The notes under the pieces were generated by a model that searched no databases, was not told the DNA's origin, and saw only the letters and a program-made list of their open reading frames with translations. Made by a program: the position numbers and the translations under genes. DNA of 64,000 bases from Ditibartonella apihabitans (lineage in GTDB: Bacteria; Pseudomonadota; Alphaproteobacteria; Rhizobiales; Rhizobiaceae), in NCBI RefSeq assembly GCF_002007485.1, contig NZ_CP015820.1, forward strand, positions 1-64,000, in the 5' to 3' direction. The stretch's first letter is position 1. Every line of letters begins with the position of its first letter. Below, in pieces: positions 46,754 to 58,972 of this stretch.

Positions 46754-47913
46754 TGGACGAGCCTTTCGGTATTTACGTCCATTGGCCATTTTGTGCCGCC
46801 AAATGTCCTTATTGCGACTTCAATTCCTATGTCCGGTTAAAAGGTGTGGATGAAGACCGTTTTGCCAAAGCTTTTGCAAGAGAGATGGCAACAGTGCGTG
46901 AATGGACAGGAGCCCATAAGGCGACAACTGTTTTTATCGGCGGTGGTACGCCATCGCTGATGTCACCGAAAACAGTCGAATCACTGTTGAAAAGTATTGA
47001 TCGCTATTGGCCGATTGTGGACAATGCCGAAATTACAATGGAAGCCAATCCTTCAAGCGTCGAGGCCGGGCGTTTTCATGGCTATCGTTCAGCCGGTGTC
47101 AACCGGCTTTCTTTGGGCGTTCAATCTTTAAATGATGAAGAATTGAAACGCCTGGGGCGCATTCATAATGTCGAACAGGCACGTTTTGCCATTGGTCTTG
47201 CACGCGAGATTTTTCCGCGGCTTTCCTTTGACCTTATTTATGCGCGGCCCCACCAGACATTGCAATCATGGAAACATGAGCTGGAAGAAGCAATTGATCT
47301 CGCAGCCGATCATCTTTCGCTTTATCAATTGACCATTGAAGAGGGCACGGGGTTTGACAGGCTCTATAAAGCCGGAAAACTCAAATTGCCGGAGGCGGAT
47401 TTGAGTGCCGATCTTTATGATCTCACACAGGAGATAACCGAAAGTCACGGGCTTCCGGCTTATGAAATATCCAATCATGCAGCCGCCAATGCGCAGTCGC
47501 AACATAATCTCATTTACTGGCGCTACCAGCAATATGTCGGTATTGGACCGGGGGCGCATGGCAGGTTTCTCCCCTCTTCAAATGGCGATTTTCCGGATAG
47601 GCGATTGGTAACGATAACCGAAAAAATTCCCGAGCGCTGGTTGGAACTCGTTGAAAAACAAGGCCACGGTATTGTTGAAGAAGAACATTTGACAAAAAGT
47701 GAACAGGCGGAAGAAATGGTCTTGATGGGCCTGCGGCTTGCCGAGGGGCTTGATCTTGCCCGTTATGAAAAACTGGCGATTCAAGGATTGAACCAGAGTA
47801 AAGTTGCCGATCTTCAACAACAAGGTCTTGTAGAAATGGTGGGCAATAGCCGCATCCGTGCGACCAAAAAAGGCCGCGTGGTGCTGAATTATATTATCAG
47901 CGAACTCGCGTGA
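46753..47913 (+). CDS. hemW: Radical SAM haem chaperone HemW
   Basis: 386 aa, coproporphyrinogen-oxidase-like. The radical SAM cluster motif is CAAKCPYCDF, preceded by GIYVHWPF and followed by FIGGGTPSLM and HLSLYQLTIEEGTGF. HemW delivers haem to respiratory enzymes and is not a coproporphyrinogen oxidase. ATG 46753 overlaps the rdgB stop. The longer open frame from 46672 would overlap rdgB by 80 bases and lacks support. Confidence 0.93.
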   Translation: MDEPFGIYVHWPFCAAKCPYCDFNSYVRLKGVDEDRFAKAFAREMATVREWTGAHKATTVFIGGGTPSLMSPKTVESLLKSIDRYWPIVDNAEITMEANPSSVEAGRFHGYRSAGVNRLSLGVQSLNDEELKRLGRIHNVEQARFAIGLAREIFPRLSFDLIYARPHQTLQSWKHELEEAIDLAADHLSLYQLTIEEGTGFDRLYKAGKLKLPEADLSADLYDLTQEITESHGLPAYEISNHAAANAQSQHNLIYWRYQQYVGIGPGAHGRFLPSSNGDFPDRRLVTITEKIPERWLELVEKQGHGIVEEEHLTKSEQAEEMVLMGLRLAEGLDLARYEKLAIQGLNQSKVADLQQQGLVEMVGNSRIRATKKGRVVLNYIISELA

Positions 47914-48514
47914 GAAATTCTATCCGGTTTTCCGGATTCGATCGGTTTCTATTCAAAGAAAATAGAAAATATCACTTCTATAAAAATTGCTTTTGAATTC
48001 ATAGAGAACAATTTTTATATTCAAAAACAATCTGAGAAAGACGTAACCGCGCCAAGTTTGCCTTTATATTATTAGTCAAATATCCGCTTTATTGAGTTGC
48101 CAGTTTATGGAATTGAATGAGATAAAGTGAGGGAATGCTTGATCTCTCCGTTCAAGTCGTTTTCTCCGAAGGTTTAGCTATCTCGCCTTTTCGATAGTCA
48201 GCATCTTTCATGTGTTAGAAAGTTTCAAGACTTCATGTGTGCTGCTCTCTTCTCTTGAGAAATGAAAACGATGAACAGGACGTGGCTGCTTTTTTCACTT
48301 TTTAAGGATTTTTATGCAAAACCGGCTCCGGCTGGCGTCACAGTTATAATTTTTGAAAAGCACGCTTCCCTTTTTCACACTCACCCTTTTTCATGAAGGG
48401 GGCATGTGAAAAAACATAGAGCTATAGAGCAAGCTTTTGAATTTCTTTCAGACAATGCAAAAGGATTTTTGTGGCAGAAAATCTAAAGCGATGGATTTGG
48501 AAGCGTCCTTGGCC
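47914..48514. other. Intergenic region between hemW and mce
   Basis: About 600 bases between convergent genes, no credible ORF. A short stem ATCCGG-TTTT-CCGGAT (47922-47937) follows hemW. At 48371-48413 a two-part hairpin pairs TTTTTCACA with TGTGAAAAA and, inside, ACCCTT with AAGGGG. Confidence 0.45.
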
Positions 48515-48922
48515 TTAAACCTCTTCAAGCTCTACCAATGTTCCATCAAAGTCTTTCGGATGGATGAATAGAACGGGTTTCCCATGTGCGCCGGTTTTAG
48601 GATTCCCGTCGCCAAGAATTCGAATGCCTTCGGCAACAAGTTGGTCGCGCATTTTTAGAATATCATCAACTTCAAAACAGATGTGATGGAGGCCACCATT
48701 CGGATTTTTTTCAAGAAATTTTGCGATTGGTGAATTATCTCCCAATGGGCTCATCAGTTCGAGTTTTGTATTGGGCAGTTCGACGAAAACAATTCTGACA
48801 CCATGTTCAGGCAGGTCCTGAACAGGAGAAACATCATTGTTCACGGAACGATAAAGTTCGGCAGCCTGTTCGATATCCGGTACGGCGATTGCGACATGGT
48901 TCAGTCGGCCAAAGTGGTACAC
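48515..48922 (-). CDS. mce: Methylmalonyl-CoA epimerase
   Basis: Interconverts (S)- and (R)-methylmalonyl-CoA, linking propionyl-CoA carboxylase to the mutase. 135 aa, glyoxalase/VOC fold: RLNHVAIAVPDIEQA, LPNTKLELMSPLG, GGLHHICFEVDDI and VLFIHPKDFDGTLVELEE with metal-binding His and Glu. Start is GTG. Last gene of the pccB-pccA-mcm-mce operon, 43 bases after the mutase. Confidence 0.93.
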   Translation of the reverse strand: MYHFGRLNHVAIAVPDIEQAAELYRSVNNDVSPVQDLPEHGVRIVFVELPNTKLELMSPLGDNSPIAKFLEKNPNGGLHHICFEVDDILKMRDQLVAEGIRILGDGNPKTGAHGKPVLFIHPKDFDGTLVELEEV

Positions 48923-48965
48923 TGGAAAAACTCCCTATATAGCCATGCAATATAAATTGGTCTCA

Positions 48966-51104
48966 TCAAATATTACGTAATTTCCCTTGTAAAAGATCAA
49001 GGATTTTGCCGGCTGCTTCGACCACATTGGTTCCGGGACCAAAAACAGCAGCAACACCGTTTTCTTTCAGAAATTCGTAATCCTGCCGGGGCACAACGCC
49101 GCCACAGACCACGATAATCTTGGAATTGCGATTTTGCAACGCTTTGACAAGCTCCGGCAACAGGGTTTTATGGCCGGCTGCCAACGAAGAAACACCGATG
49201 AGTTGAACCTTGTTTTCAATAGCCATTTCGGCTGCTTCTTCCGGTGTCTGGAAAAGTGGCCCGGCAATGATTTCGAATCCCATATCGCCGAATGCCGAAG
49301 CAATGACTTTTGCTCCGCGATCGTGACCATCCTGTCCGAGTTTGGCAATCATGATGCGCGGGCGTTGGTCTGTTGTATTAATTATATCGCTCAAGCGCTG
49401 TTTTAATGTTTTATATTCGGGTTCGCTCGCAAATGCTTTGCCATAGATGTTTTTGACCACAACAGGTTTTGCCGAATGGTCACCGAAAACTTTGCGCATT
49501 GTGTCCGATATTTCACCGACAGTTGCGCGCGCCCTTGCGGCTTCCACTGCGGCTTCAAGCAGGTTACCCTTTCCGCTTCTGGCAATATTTTCTAAATTCC
49601 CCAATGTTTCGGCTACTTTCCGACTATTGCGGGTTTGTTTAATCTTTTCCAGTCGGGCAATTTGTTGGGCTCGGACTTTTGTATTGTCAATTTCAAGGAT
49701 ATCGATTTTCTTTTCCTCATCGGAACGGAATTTATTAACCCCGACGATAATCTCTTCTCCCTTGTCAACGGCCGCCTGACGGGCGGTTGCCGCTTCTTCG
49801 ATGAGGCGTTTCGGCAAGCCGTCAATCACCGCTTTGGTCATGCCGCCCATGGCTTCTATCTTGTCAATGAGAGCCGATGCTTTGTCGACGAGTTCTTTGG
49901 TAAGCGTTTCGACATAATAGGAACCGGCGAGCGGGTCGATGATCTTGGTAAGACCCATTTCATTTTGCAAAATCAATTGCGTATTGCGGGCAATGCGCGC
50001 CGAAAATTCGGTAGGTAACGCAATCGCCTCGTCAAACGAATTGGTATGAAGCGATTGTGTACCACCCAAAACAGCCGCCAATGCTTCATAAGCGGTACGC
50101 ACAATATTGTTATACGGGTCCTGTTCTTGAAGAGAAACACCGGACGTCTGACAATGGGTGCGCAGCATCAGGGAAGATGCTTTTTTAGGTGAAAATTCGT
50201 GCATAATGCGCGACCATAAAAAACGTGCCGCACGTAATTTTGCCGCTTCCATGAAAAAATTCATGCCGATGGCAAAGAAAAATGAAAGTCGACCGGCAAA
50301 TTGGTCAACATCAAGCCCTTTTTTAAGGGCCGCACGCACATATTCTCGCCCGTCTGCAAGTGTGAAGGCCAGTTCCTGTACAAGCGTGGCTCCCGCTTCC
50401 TGCATATGATAACCGGAAATGGAAATCGAATTGAAGCGCGGCATTTCATTGGCGGTATATTCGATAATATCGGCAATGATGCGCATAGATGCTTCGGGCG
50501 GATAGATATAGGTATTGCGTACCATAAATTCTTTGAGAATATCGTTCTGGATTGTTCCCGAAAGATCGCGCCTTGCAACGCCCTGTTCTTCACCCGCAAC
50601 AATAAAATTCGCAAGAATGGGTATAACAGCACCGTTCATCGTCATCGAGACAGACATTTTATCAAGCGGAATACCGTCAAAGAGAATTTTCATATCTTCG
50701 ACTGAATCGATCGCAACACCGGCTTTTCCTACGTCTCCCACAACACGCGGGTGATCGGAGTCATATCCGCGATGTGTGGCAAGATCAAAAGCGACCGAAA
50801 GGCCTTTTTGCCCGCTCGCAAGGGCTTTTTTATAAAAGATATTCGATTCTTCGGCGGTAGAGAAACCGGCATATTGGCGGATTGTCCACGGCCTTCCGGT
50901 ATACATTGTCGCTCTGGGGCCACGCAAAAACGGGTCCAGTCCCGGTAATGTGTCCAAAAGATCGTCGTGAGCGAGATCGTCTTTTGTATAAAGCGGTTTG
51001 ACATCAATACCCTCGGCGGTGTGCCAGACAAGTGTGTCGGGAGAAGCTTTAAGCTCCTTTTCAGCAAGTTTTTTCCACTCGCTCATATCTCCTTTTCCGG
51101 TCAT
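48966..51104 (-). CDS. scpA: Methylmalonyl-CoA mutase (homodimeric type)
   Basis: Adenosylcobalamin-dependent conversion of (R)-methylmalonyl-CoA to succinyl-CoA. 712 aa, fused form: N-terminal TIM barrel ([53 protein letters not shown]) and C-terminal cobalamin domain (about 575-712) with DGHDRGAKV supplying the cobalt-binding His, SSLAAGHKT and [10 protein letters not shown]. It starts two bases after the pccA stop. Cofactor can come from the adenosyltransferase at 15.6-16.2 kb. Confidence 0.95.
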   Translation of the reverse strand: MTGKGDMSEWKKLAEKELKASPDTLVWHTAEGIDVKPLYTKDDLAHDDLLDTLPGLDPFLRGPRATMYTGRPWTIRQYAGFSTAEESNIFYKKALASGQKGLSVAFDLATHRGYDSDHPRVVGDVGKAGVAIDSVEDMKILFDGIPLDKMSVSMTMNGAVIPILANFIVAGEEQGVARRDLSGTIQNDILKEFMVRNTYIYPPEASMRIIADIIEYTANEMPRFNSISISGYHMQEAGATLVQELAFTLADGREYVRAALKKGLDVDQFAGRLSFFFAIGMNFFMEAAKLRAARFLWSRIMHEFSPKKASSLMLRTHCQTSGVSLQEQDPYNNIVRTAYEALAAVLGGTQSLHTNSFDEAIALPTEFSARIARNTQLILQNEMGLTKIIDPLAGSYYVETLTKELVDKASALIDKIEAMGGMTKAVIDGLPKRLIEEAATARQAAVDKGEEIIVGVNKFRSDEEKKIDILEIDNTKVRAQQIARLEKIKQTRNSRKVAETLGNLENIARSGKGNLLEAAVEAARARATVGEISDTMRKVFGDHSAKPVVVKNIYGKAFASEPEYKTLKQRLSDIINTTDQRPRIMIAKLGQDGHDRGAKVIASAFGDMGFEIIAGPLFQTPEEAAEMAIENKVQLIGVSSLAAGHKTLLPELVKALQNRNSKIIVVCGGVVPRQDYEFLKENGVAAVFGPGTNVVEAAGKILDLLQGKLRNI

Positions 51105-51106
51105 GT

Positions 51107-53113
51107 CTATTCGAACTCCATAATGGTTTCGTCAACACCGAGACTTTGTCCGACTTTCACCGAAATCTCGCCGATTTTGCTTTTCTTTTCCGACCTCAGC
51201 ATATTTTCCATTTTCATCGCTTCAACGATCGCAAGAGGTTGGCCGACTTCGACTTCATCGCCTTTTTTGACAAAAATCGCGGTAATGACGCCGGGCATCG
51301 GGCATAACAACATTTTGGATGTATCAGGCGGCAATTTTTTCGGCATAAGTGCTGCAAGGGCAGCAATATTGGGTTCCCTGACATGGGCAATTGCGTCAAT
51401 ACCACCGTGGCGCAACCTTATGGATGTTCCTTTGACATCGACCTTCACAACCATGTTCGACCGGTCGGAAACAGAAAATTGGCAAATAGTCATGCCGGGT
51501 AGCCAATGACTTTCGAGAGAAATCTGTTCTCCATCGGCAAATTCCAATTTAGCGCCGGCGTGATCAACCTCAATAACCAAAGGAAAAGACTGGTCGAAAA
51601 TCGACACGACCCATTCATTTTTTACAATACGCCGGTGGTTGTCGAGTGTACCGGAAATCATCGCCGCCCGTTCTTGCAATTTAAAATTGATAAACGCGGC
51701 AATAGCTGCAAAGGAACGCGCTTCATCCGGCGTCGGCGAGACACCATGAAAACCATCCGGAAATTCTTCCGCAATATAGGCGGTGGTTAATTTGCCTTCC
51801 TGAAAGCGTTTTTGCCGCATGACAGCCGAAAGAAATGGCAAATTGTTTCCGATGCCTTCAAGTTCGAAACTGTCGAGGGCTTCTTGCATGGCTTGAATCG
51901 CCATTTGGCGATTTTTCCCCCATGTAACGAGTTTCGAAATCATCGGGTCATAATAGATCGAGATTTCTCCCCCTTCATAAACGCCGCCATCGTTACGGAT
52001 TTTCACTTCATTGTTGTCGTCGGTTGCAACAGGGGGATTATAACGTGTCAGTCTTCCGGTAGAGGGGAGGAAATTGCGATAGGGATCCTCGGCATAGAGC
52101 CGGCATTCCAAAGCCCAGCCATTCCGTTTGACATCATTTTGGGAAAGCGGCAAAGCTTCACCGTCGGCAATACGGATCATCAGTTCGACAAGATCAAGTC
52201 CGGTAATCATTTCGGTGATCGGATGTTCAACCTGCAAGCGGGTGTTCATTTCCAGAAAATAGAAATTCCGTTTGCCATCAACAATAAATTCCACCGTACC
52301 GGCGGAGTGATAATTGACGGCACGGGCGAGCGCGACCGCTTGTTCTCCCATGGCTTTGCGGGTTTTTTCATCAAGAAAAGGTGAGGGAGCTTCCTCAATC
52401 ACCTTCTGGTTGCGCCGCTGGATAGAACATTCTCTTTCATTGAGGTAGATAATGTCACCATGCTTGTCGCCCATGATCTGGATTTCGATATGGCGCGGTT
52501 CACTCACAAATTTTTCGATAAAAATACGGTCATCTCCGAAGGCTGATTTGGCTTCATTTTTCGACGCCTGAAATCCTTCTCTTGCTTCTTCATCATTCCA
52601 TGCAATGCGCATACCTTTGCCACCGCCACCGGCAGAGGCTTTGATCATGACCGGATAGCCGATTTCACGCGCGATTTTTACCGCATGATCGGCATCAACA
52701 ATCAGCCCCATATGTCCGGGAACAGTTGAAACGCCGGCTCCCGCGGCCAATTTTTTGGAAGTAATCTTGTCACCCATAGCGCGCATGGCATTTGCCGGTG
52801 GCCCGATCAATATAATCCCTTCCTGTTCCAGACGATCGGCAAAAGCAGGATTTTCCGACAAAAAGCCATAGCCCGGATGAACTGCATCGGCATTGCTCTG
52901 TTTGACCGCAGCAATGATTTTTTCAATGTCGAGATAGGATTGGGATGAAGGCGAGGCGCCAATATGGATAGCCTCATCGGCTTGGCGTACATGAAGAGCA
53001 TTGGCATCGGCATCCGAATAGACCGCAACCGTTTTGATGCCCATTTTTTTTGCCGTACGAATGACGCGACAAGCGATTTCGCCACGATTGGCAATCAGGA
53101 TTTTTTTAATCAT
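51107..53113 (-). CDS. pccA: Propionyl-CoA carboxylase alpha subunit (biotin carboxylase and BCCP)
   Basis: 668 aa. Biotin carboxylase at residues 1-450 ([47 protein letters not shown]), a BT domain, and the biotinyl domain at the C-terminus with the biotin Lys in [13 protein letters not shown] 53113 is preceded by GAGG; a TTG at 53125 is in frame but less likely. Eight bases separate it from the pccB stop. Carboxylates propionyl-CoA with PccB. Confidence 0.95.
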   Translation of the reverse strand: MIKKILIANRGEIACRVIRTAKKMGIKTVAVYSDADANALHVRQADEAIHIGASPSSQSYLDIEKIIAAVKQSNADAVHPGYGFLSENPAFADRLEQEGIILIGPPANAMRAMGDKITSKKLAAGAGVSTVPGHMGLIVDADHAVKIAREIGYPVMIKASAGGGGKGMRIAWNDEEAREGFQASKNEAKSAFGDDRIFIEKFVSEPRHIEIQIMGDKHGDIIYLNERECSIQRRNQKVIEEAPSPFLDEKTRKAMGEQAVALARAVNYHSAGTVEFIVDGKRNFYFLEMNTRLQVEHPITEMITGLDLVELMIRIADGEALPLSQNDVKRNGWALECRLYAEDPYRNFLPSTGRLTRYNPPVATDDNNEVKIRNDGGVYEGGEISIYYDPMISKLVTWGKNRQMAIQAMQEALDSFELEGIGNNLPFLSAVMRQKRFQEGKLTTAYIAEEFPDGFHGVSPTPDEARSFAAIAAFINFKLQERAAMISGTLDNHRRIVKNEWVVSIFDQSFPLVIEVDHAGAKLEFADGEQISLESHWLPGMTICQFSVSDRSNMVVKVDVKGTSIRLRHGGIDAIAHVREPNIAALAALMPKKLPPDTSKMLLCPMPGVITAIFVKKGDEVEVGQPLAIVEAMKMENMLRSEKKSKIGEISVKVGQSLGVDETIMEFE

Positions 53114-53121
53114 TTGAAGCC

Positions 53122-54654
53122 TCAAAGCGGGATAGTGTCATGTTTGCGATCACGATTTTCGACTTTTTTATTCCGAAGGGCAGCAAATGCCCGCGCCACT
53201 CTTTTGCGGGTGGAATGAGGCATGATCACTTCGTCAATAAAACCGCGCTCGGCAGCAATAAAAGGATTGGCAAAACGTTTTTCATATTCTTGCGTCAGGC
53301 GGGCAATCTCCTCTTTGTCATCAAGATGTGACCGGTGGAGAATTTCAGTGGCCCCTTTTGCTCCCATGACAGCAATTTCCGCCGTTGGCCATGCATAATT
53401 GACATCCGCGCCAATATGTTTTGATGCCATCACGTCATAGGCGCCGCCATAGGCTTTCCTGGTAATGACCGTCACCATCGGAACGGTCGCCTCGCTATAG
53501 GCAAAGAGCAATTTCGAGCCGTGAATGATAACGCCGTTATATTCCTGCGAAGTGCCGGGCAGGAAACCGGGAACATCGACAAGTGTCAGGATCGGAATAT
53601 TGAAAGCGTCACAGAAGCGTACAAAGCGTGCACCTTTGCGGGCAGTGTCAATATCAAGACACCCTGCTAGCACCATTGGCTGGTTTGCAACGACGCCGAC
53701 CGTGCGTCCTTCAATACGGATAAAACCGGTTATCAGATTTTTTGCAAAATTCTCTTTGATTTCGAAAAATGAGCCCTCATCGGCAACACTTAAAATAAGC
53801 TCTTTCATGTCGTAGGGCTTTGTGGATGAATCGGGAATGAGCGTATCAAGCTTCATATCGAGCCGTTCGGTATCATCGTAAAAAGGCCGCACAGGCGGCT
53901 TTTCTTTGCTGTTTAACGGCAGATAGTCGAAAAGCAGCCGGATATTTTCCAATGCTTCGATATCATTTTCAAAAGCCCCGTCAGCAACAGAAGACTTTTT
54001 GGTGTGGGTTGTTGCGCCACCCAATTCTTCAGCAGTAACAATTTCATTGGTGACAGTTTTTACCACATCGGGACCGGTGACAAACATATAGGAAGAGTCA
54101 CGAACCATAAAAATAAAATCGGTCATTGCCGGTGAATAGACGGCGCCACCGGCACAAGGTCCCATGATAACGGAAATTTGTGGTATCACGCCTGAAGCTT
54201 CGACATTGCGACGGAAAACTTCGGCATAACCTGCAAGCGAGGCAACACCTTCCTGAATGCGGGCACCACCGGAATCATTAAGGCCGATAACCGGTGCACC
54301 ATTGCGCGCGGCCATATCCATGATTTTGCAAATTTTTTGCGCATGCGTTTCGGAAAGCGAACCGCCAAGAACGGTAAAATCCTGAGAAAAAACGTAAACC
54401 TGTCGTCCGTTGATTGTTCCCCAGCCGGTAACCACGCCATCGCCCGCGTATTTTTGCTCTTCCATGCCGAAGTCGGTACAACGGTGATTGACGAACATGT
54501 CATATTCTTCAAAAGAACCGGCATCGAGAAGAACCTCTATGCGTTCGCGCGCTGTGAGTTTGCCTTTTTTATGTTGAGCTTCTATGCGACGCTCGCCGCC
54601 GCCAAGGCGGGCACTCTGGCGTCGTTCTTCCAATTGTTGCAATGTTGCAAGCAT
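53122..54654 (-). CDS. pccB: Propionyl-CoA carboxylase beta subunit
   Basis: Carboxyltransferase subunit, 510 aa, crotonase-like halves. [19 protein letters not shown] and [17 protein letters not shown] form the acyl-CoA site; the second half has [15 protein letters not shown] and [14 protein letters not shown]. First gene of the operon, with GAGGGAG before the ATG. A ScfR/PrpR-type regulator gene diverges from it 276 bases away. Confidence 0.95.
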   Translation of the reverse strand: MLATLQQLEERRQSARLGGGERRIEAQHKKGKLTARERIEVLLDAGSFEEYDMFVNHRCTDFGMEEQKYAGDGVVTGWGTINGRQVYVFSQDFTVLGGSLSETHAQKICKIMDMAARNGAPVIGLNDSGGARIQEGVASLAGYAEVFRRNVEASGVIPQISVIMGPCAGGAVYSPAMTDFIFMVRDSSYMFVTGPDVVKTVTNEIVTAEELGGATTHTKKSSVADGAFENDIEALENIRLLFDYLPLNSKEKPPVRPFYDDTERLDMKLDTLIPDSSTKPYDMKELILSVADEGSFFEIKENFAKNLITGFIRIEGRTVGVVANQPMVLAGCLDIDTARKGARFVRFCDAFNIPILTLVDVPGFLPGTSQEYNGVIIHGSKLLFAYSEATVPMVTVITRKAYGGAYDVMASKHIGADVNYAWPTAEIAVMGAKGATEILHRSHLDDKEEIARLTQEYEKRFANPFIAAERGFIDEVIMPHSTRKRVARAFAALRNKKVENRDRKHDTIPL

Positions 54655-54900
54655 TGTTTCTCCCTCGGTTTTTAAAAACCGCTAAAGCGCATCCCTTTAT
54701 GATTTTGCGTGATGCTGTTATGCGAGGAATAGATAGCGAAAAAAAAAGAAAAGGCGCGTTTTCTCTTACCGCAGCCTTTTCTTTTCCTCCCACATGTATT
54801 CGATCAATAAAGGCGAAGCCTTTTTCCTCCACAATTCAAAGCTATCACAGCGAAAAAAATAATAAAGCTTGATCGTGTGCGAATGCATAAGTTATAAAAA

Positions 54901-54929
54901 TGCAAATTGTAAATTGCGAAATTGTGAAA
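54901..54929. promoter_or_regulatory. Short repeats just upstream of the propionate regulator start
   Basis: TGCAAAT, TGTAAAT, TGCGAAAT and TGTGAAA follow one another directly before the ATG at 54931. They resemble the TTTGCAAA-type half-sites reported for ScfR-family regulators (from memory). The position suggests autoregulation and possible control of the divergent pcc operon. Confidence 0.4.
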
Positions 54930-54930
54930 A

Positions 54931-56349
54931 ATGGCTATCGGGAAACTTTATATCGGGCGGAGAGTACGCAAATTGCGGGAAGACCAGCAATTGACGCAAG
55001 CCCATTTTGCCGAGCGTATCGGCATTTCTACCTCTTATCTCAATCAGATTGAAAATAACCAGCGGCCGGTTTCGGCAGCGGTTCTTTTATCGCTGGCGGA
55101 AAAATTCCATATTGATATTTCCAGTCTTTCTTCCGGCGAGGATGACCGTCTGCTCTCGGCTTTGAGTGAAACTCTGAGCGATCCGCTATTTAGAAATAAT
55201 CGGGCAGGCATGCAGGAATTAAGGCTTATTACGCAAAATGCGCCGGGTCTTGCGCGTGCACTTATTACGTGTCATCAGGCCTATCGACTGGCTTCCGAAC
55301 AATTGGCAAGTACCGACGGACGGTTACAGGCAAGTGGCCTCACGGAAGTTTTACCTTATGAAGAGGTGCGCGACTTTTTCCATTTTGTCGATAATTATAT
55401 CGACGATCTCGACCGCAGCGCCGAACGGCTCGCCGCCGAAATCGGAATCGGTGAAAGTGACAATCATTCCGCCATTATCCAGCGACTTGAAGAACGCCAT
55501 CAGGTTCTTATACGCTGGGGCACAGATGATAATGGCATGGTTCGCCAATTTGACCCCAAGAGCCGTGTTTTGACGTTAAACCCTTATGTCGCGCCACAGC
55601 AACGCACGTTCCAACTGGCGGTCCAGCTTGCACAATTTGAAGCGGATTCGCTTTGCGACGAGATTATCAAAAAAGCCTCTTTTAAATCGGAAGAAGCCAA
55701 TCAGATTTGCCGTATCGGACTTTACAACTATTTCGCCGGTGCACTGGTTTTGCCCTATAAACCTTTTCTGCGCACTGCCAATCTGTTGCGTCATGATATC
55801 GAATTGCTTGCGGCCCGTTTCAGTGTGTCATTGGAACAGGTTTGCCACCGGCTTTCGACCTTGCAACGTCCCGGTGAAAAAGGCGTTCCGATTTTCTTCG
55901 CCCGCATTGACCGCGCAGGCAATATAACGAAACGGCACAGTGCCGTGAAATTGCAATTTGGCCGCTATGGTGCGGCTTGTCCCGTCTGGAATGCCCATCA
56001 GGCTTTTGAAACTCCCGGAAATATTATAAGGCAACTTGCCGAAACGCCCGATGGCGTGCGTTATCTTTGTCTGGCCGTACAGGTGGTAAAACGGAACGGT
56101 GGCTATCACAGTCCGCATCCCCATTATGCTCTAGCTTTCGGTTGCGAAATATCGAATGCTTCACAATTTGTTTATGCCGATGGTCTCAACCTCGAAAATA
56201 ACGCCGCTTACGAACCGATCGGTATTTCATGCCGGATTTGTTCGCGGACGGCTTGCCCAAGTCGGGCTGCTCCACCGCTCAAGCATAAACTGTCGGTCAA
56301 TTATAATCAGCGCGATGTATTACCTTATACATTGGAGCAAATCGGTTAA
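54931..56349 (+). CDS. Short-chain fatty acyl regulator (ScfR/PrpR family, XRE type)
   Basis: 472 aa: N-terminal XRE helix-turn-helix (residues about 10-65, LREDQQLTQAHFAERIGIST), a middle ImmA/IrrE-like region and a C-terminal DUF2083 domain with the cysteine cluster ISCRICSRTACPSRAAPP. Relatives (PccR, RamB) sense short-chain acyl-CoA and control propionate or acetate genes; the divergent pccB operon makes that the likely target here. No ribosome binding site is evident before the ATG. Confidence 0.9.
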   Translation: MAIGKLYIGRRVRKLREDQQLTQAHFAERIGISTSYLNQIENNQRPVSAAVLLSLAEKFHIDISSLSSGEDDRLLSALSETLSDPLFRNNRAGMQELRLITQNAPGLARALITCHQAYRLASEQLASTDGRLQASGLTEVLPYEEVRDFFHFVDNYIDDLDRSAERLAAEIGIGESDNHSAIIQRLEERHQVLIRWGTDDNGMVRQFDPKSRVLTLNPYVAPQQRTFQLAVQLAQFEADSLCDEIIKKASFKSEEANQICRIGLYNYFAGALVLPYKPFLRTANLLRHDIELLAARFSVSLEQVCHRLSTLQRPGEKGVPIFFARIDRAGNITKRHSAVKLQFGRYGAACPVWNAHQAFETPGNIIRQLAETPDGVRYLCLAVQVVKRNGGYHSPHPHYALAFGCEISNASQFVYADGLNLENNAAYEPIGISCRICSRTACPSRAAPPLKHKLSVNYNQRDVLPYTLEQIG

Positions 56350-56377
56350 ACCTGTTTGCCAATTAATGATGCTCTGG

Positions 56378-56419
56378 AAAGGTTCAGCTCATAAATGCAG
56401 GAACGACCGAACCTTTTTT
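56378..56419 (+). terminator. Terminator after the ScfR-type regulator
   Basis: AAAGGTTC (56378-56385) pairs with GAACCTTT (56409-56416) across a 23-base loop, followed by a T-run. Confidence 0.6.
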
Positions 56420-56894
56420 GATAGCGTTAGTCGTTCCAGAAAAATTGTTTTGAAAAGATTAAAAATCCGGACGGCTTAAATGAAGTTTTCGAGGTCGCCC
56501 ATAATTAGAAATGCAAGAAAAAATAACTCAGGCATTCGAGCGGTTTTTGATCAATATGGATGACGGTTGCGGCAATAAGCTGGTCGATGGAAAGATTATG
56601 AAGGGAGAGATATATTTCTCCTCGTATTGTTAGCTTATATTATGCGCAAGACATTTCTTTTTCCGCTCCGCACCTGATATTTCCTTCCCCGCTGCATTTC
56701 GCATTTCCGATTTTTAAAACGACACATGAAACCGGTGTTGCTGCTTGTTGACATTTTATGAGTGTATAGCCGGAAACAGCATAGTGAACTGTTAAAACCG
56801 GTCTTCAAATTTATAAAGCGAGAGTGCGAATCCCATAATTTGAATGGTCATTCACACCCTCGATCATTTTCTATTCAGTCGTCTACCGATGAAA

Positions 56895-56927
56895 TTTTTA
56901 AAAGCCCGCTTAACCGGCTTTTAAAAA
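56895..56927 (-). terminator. Terminator after the second aldo/keto reductase
   Basis: Perfect 12-bp inverted repeat TTTTTAAAAGCC / GGCTTTTAAAAA with a nine-base loop, 12 bases beyond the stop codon at 56939. Confidence 0.75.
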
Positions 56928-56938
56928 CCGAAAATTGA

Positions 56939-57928
<990 letters not shown>

Positions 57929-58060
57929 GCTTCAATTCCTCTTTATTTTTGTCTGTTTGTCTATTTGTTAAAATTCTAGAGGAATATTTATTGTTTGTTT
58001 ATACTATTTAATTCGCTAAATATGATCTAAAAATTAGAACAATTGAAGGGCACGGGATTT

Positions 58061-58972
58061 ATGGACAGGCAGCAACTCTCCCATTTGCTCATTTTCGAGA
58101 CAGTGGTGGAAGAAGGTAGTTTCCGGACAGCGGCGAAAAGACTGAATATTGCGCCGTCTGCGGTATCTTATGCAGTTGGAAAACTGGAAGAAAGTCTGGG
58201 TGTTCAGCTTTTCAACCGTACAACGCGCAGTCTTGGCTTGAGCGAAGCAGGCAAAGTTCTTATGCACGAAACCGCTTCTGCTCTAAGAGTGATCGAGGAT
58301 GGCTTTAATGCCGCCAAAGCAACCCATAACAAGATATCGGGTTTGTTGCGCATAAATACCGGCTATTCGGCAGCCAAATTTGTGATCGCGCCCTATTTGG
58401 GGGCGTTCAGCGAAGCTTATCCGGATATTACACTTGATCTCGTCATCGACAATCGTTTCGTTGATATTGTCAAATCAGGTTATGACGCTGGAATCCGTAT
58501 CCACGAACAAGTCGAAAAGGATATGATAGCGGCAAAAATAGGTGGAGATTTGCGAAGTGTTCTTGTGGCAACGCCAAAATATTTCGAAACACATCCGGCT
58601 CCCCATGATCCTACCGATCTGAAAAACCATAAAGCAATTTTATACCGGTTTAACGAAAAGCGGACTTATGTTTGGGAATTTGAAAAGGGTCGGAAAAAAT
58701 ATACAGTCACGCCACCTGAACAACTTATCCTCAACAACCATCAATTGGTGGTTGATGCGGTGCTTCAGAATGCCGGACTTGCCTATGTTTTCGAAAATTA
58801 TGTAAAGGACGCAATCAAGGAAGGTAAGCTTATCAAAGTGATGGAAGATTGGACGCCGTCTTTTCCAGGATTTTACATCTATTACCCGCAACAAAAAATG
58901 CGGGCGGCACTGCGTGCTTTTATCGATTTTTTACCGCACATAATCGATGATATGACATGTCATAAAACCTGA
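58061..58972 (+). CDS. LysR-family transcriptional regulator
   Basis: 303 aa: winged helix (residues 1-60, GSFRTAAKRLNIAPSAVSYAVGKLEESLG split around the recognition helix) and a periplasmic-binding-like effector domain from about 90. ATG 58061 with GGGA upstream fits the usual start; TTG 58043 is in frame. Divergent from the aldo/keto reductase gene with 132 bases between, the classic LysR arrangement. Effector unknown. Confidence 0.9.
   Translation: MDRQQLSHLLIFETVVEEGSFRTAAKRLNIAPSAVSYAVGKLEESLGVQLFNRTTRSLGLSEAGKVLMHETASALRVIEDGFNAAKATHNKISGLLRINTGYSAAKFVIAPYLGAFSEAYPDITLDLVIDNRFVDIVKSGYDAGIRIHEQVEKDMIAAKIGGDLRSVLVATPKYFETHPAPHDPTDLKNHKAILYRFNEKRTYVWEFEKGRKKYTVTPPEQLILNNHQLVVDAVLQNAGLAYVFENYVKDAIKEGKLIKVMEDWTPSFPGFYIYYPQQKMRAALRAFIDFLPHIIDDMTCHKT

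Larger units (their letters stand above)
56350..56938. other. Intergenic region between regulator and aldo/keto reductase genes
   Basis: Nearly 590 bases between convergent genes. No credible ORF. Terminators lie at both ends (56378-56419 and 56895-56927); nothing recognisable in between. Confidence 0.5.

Noticed and set aside
51812-52384. 190-codon ORF antisense to pccA
   Set aside because: Shadow of the biotin carboxylase frame; no independent support.
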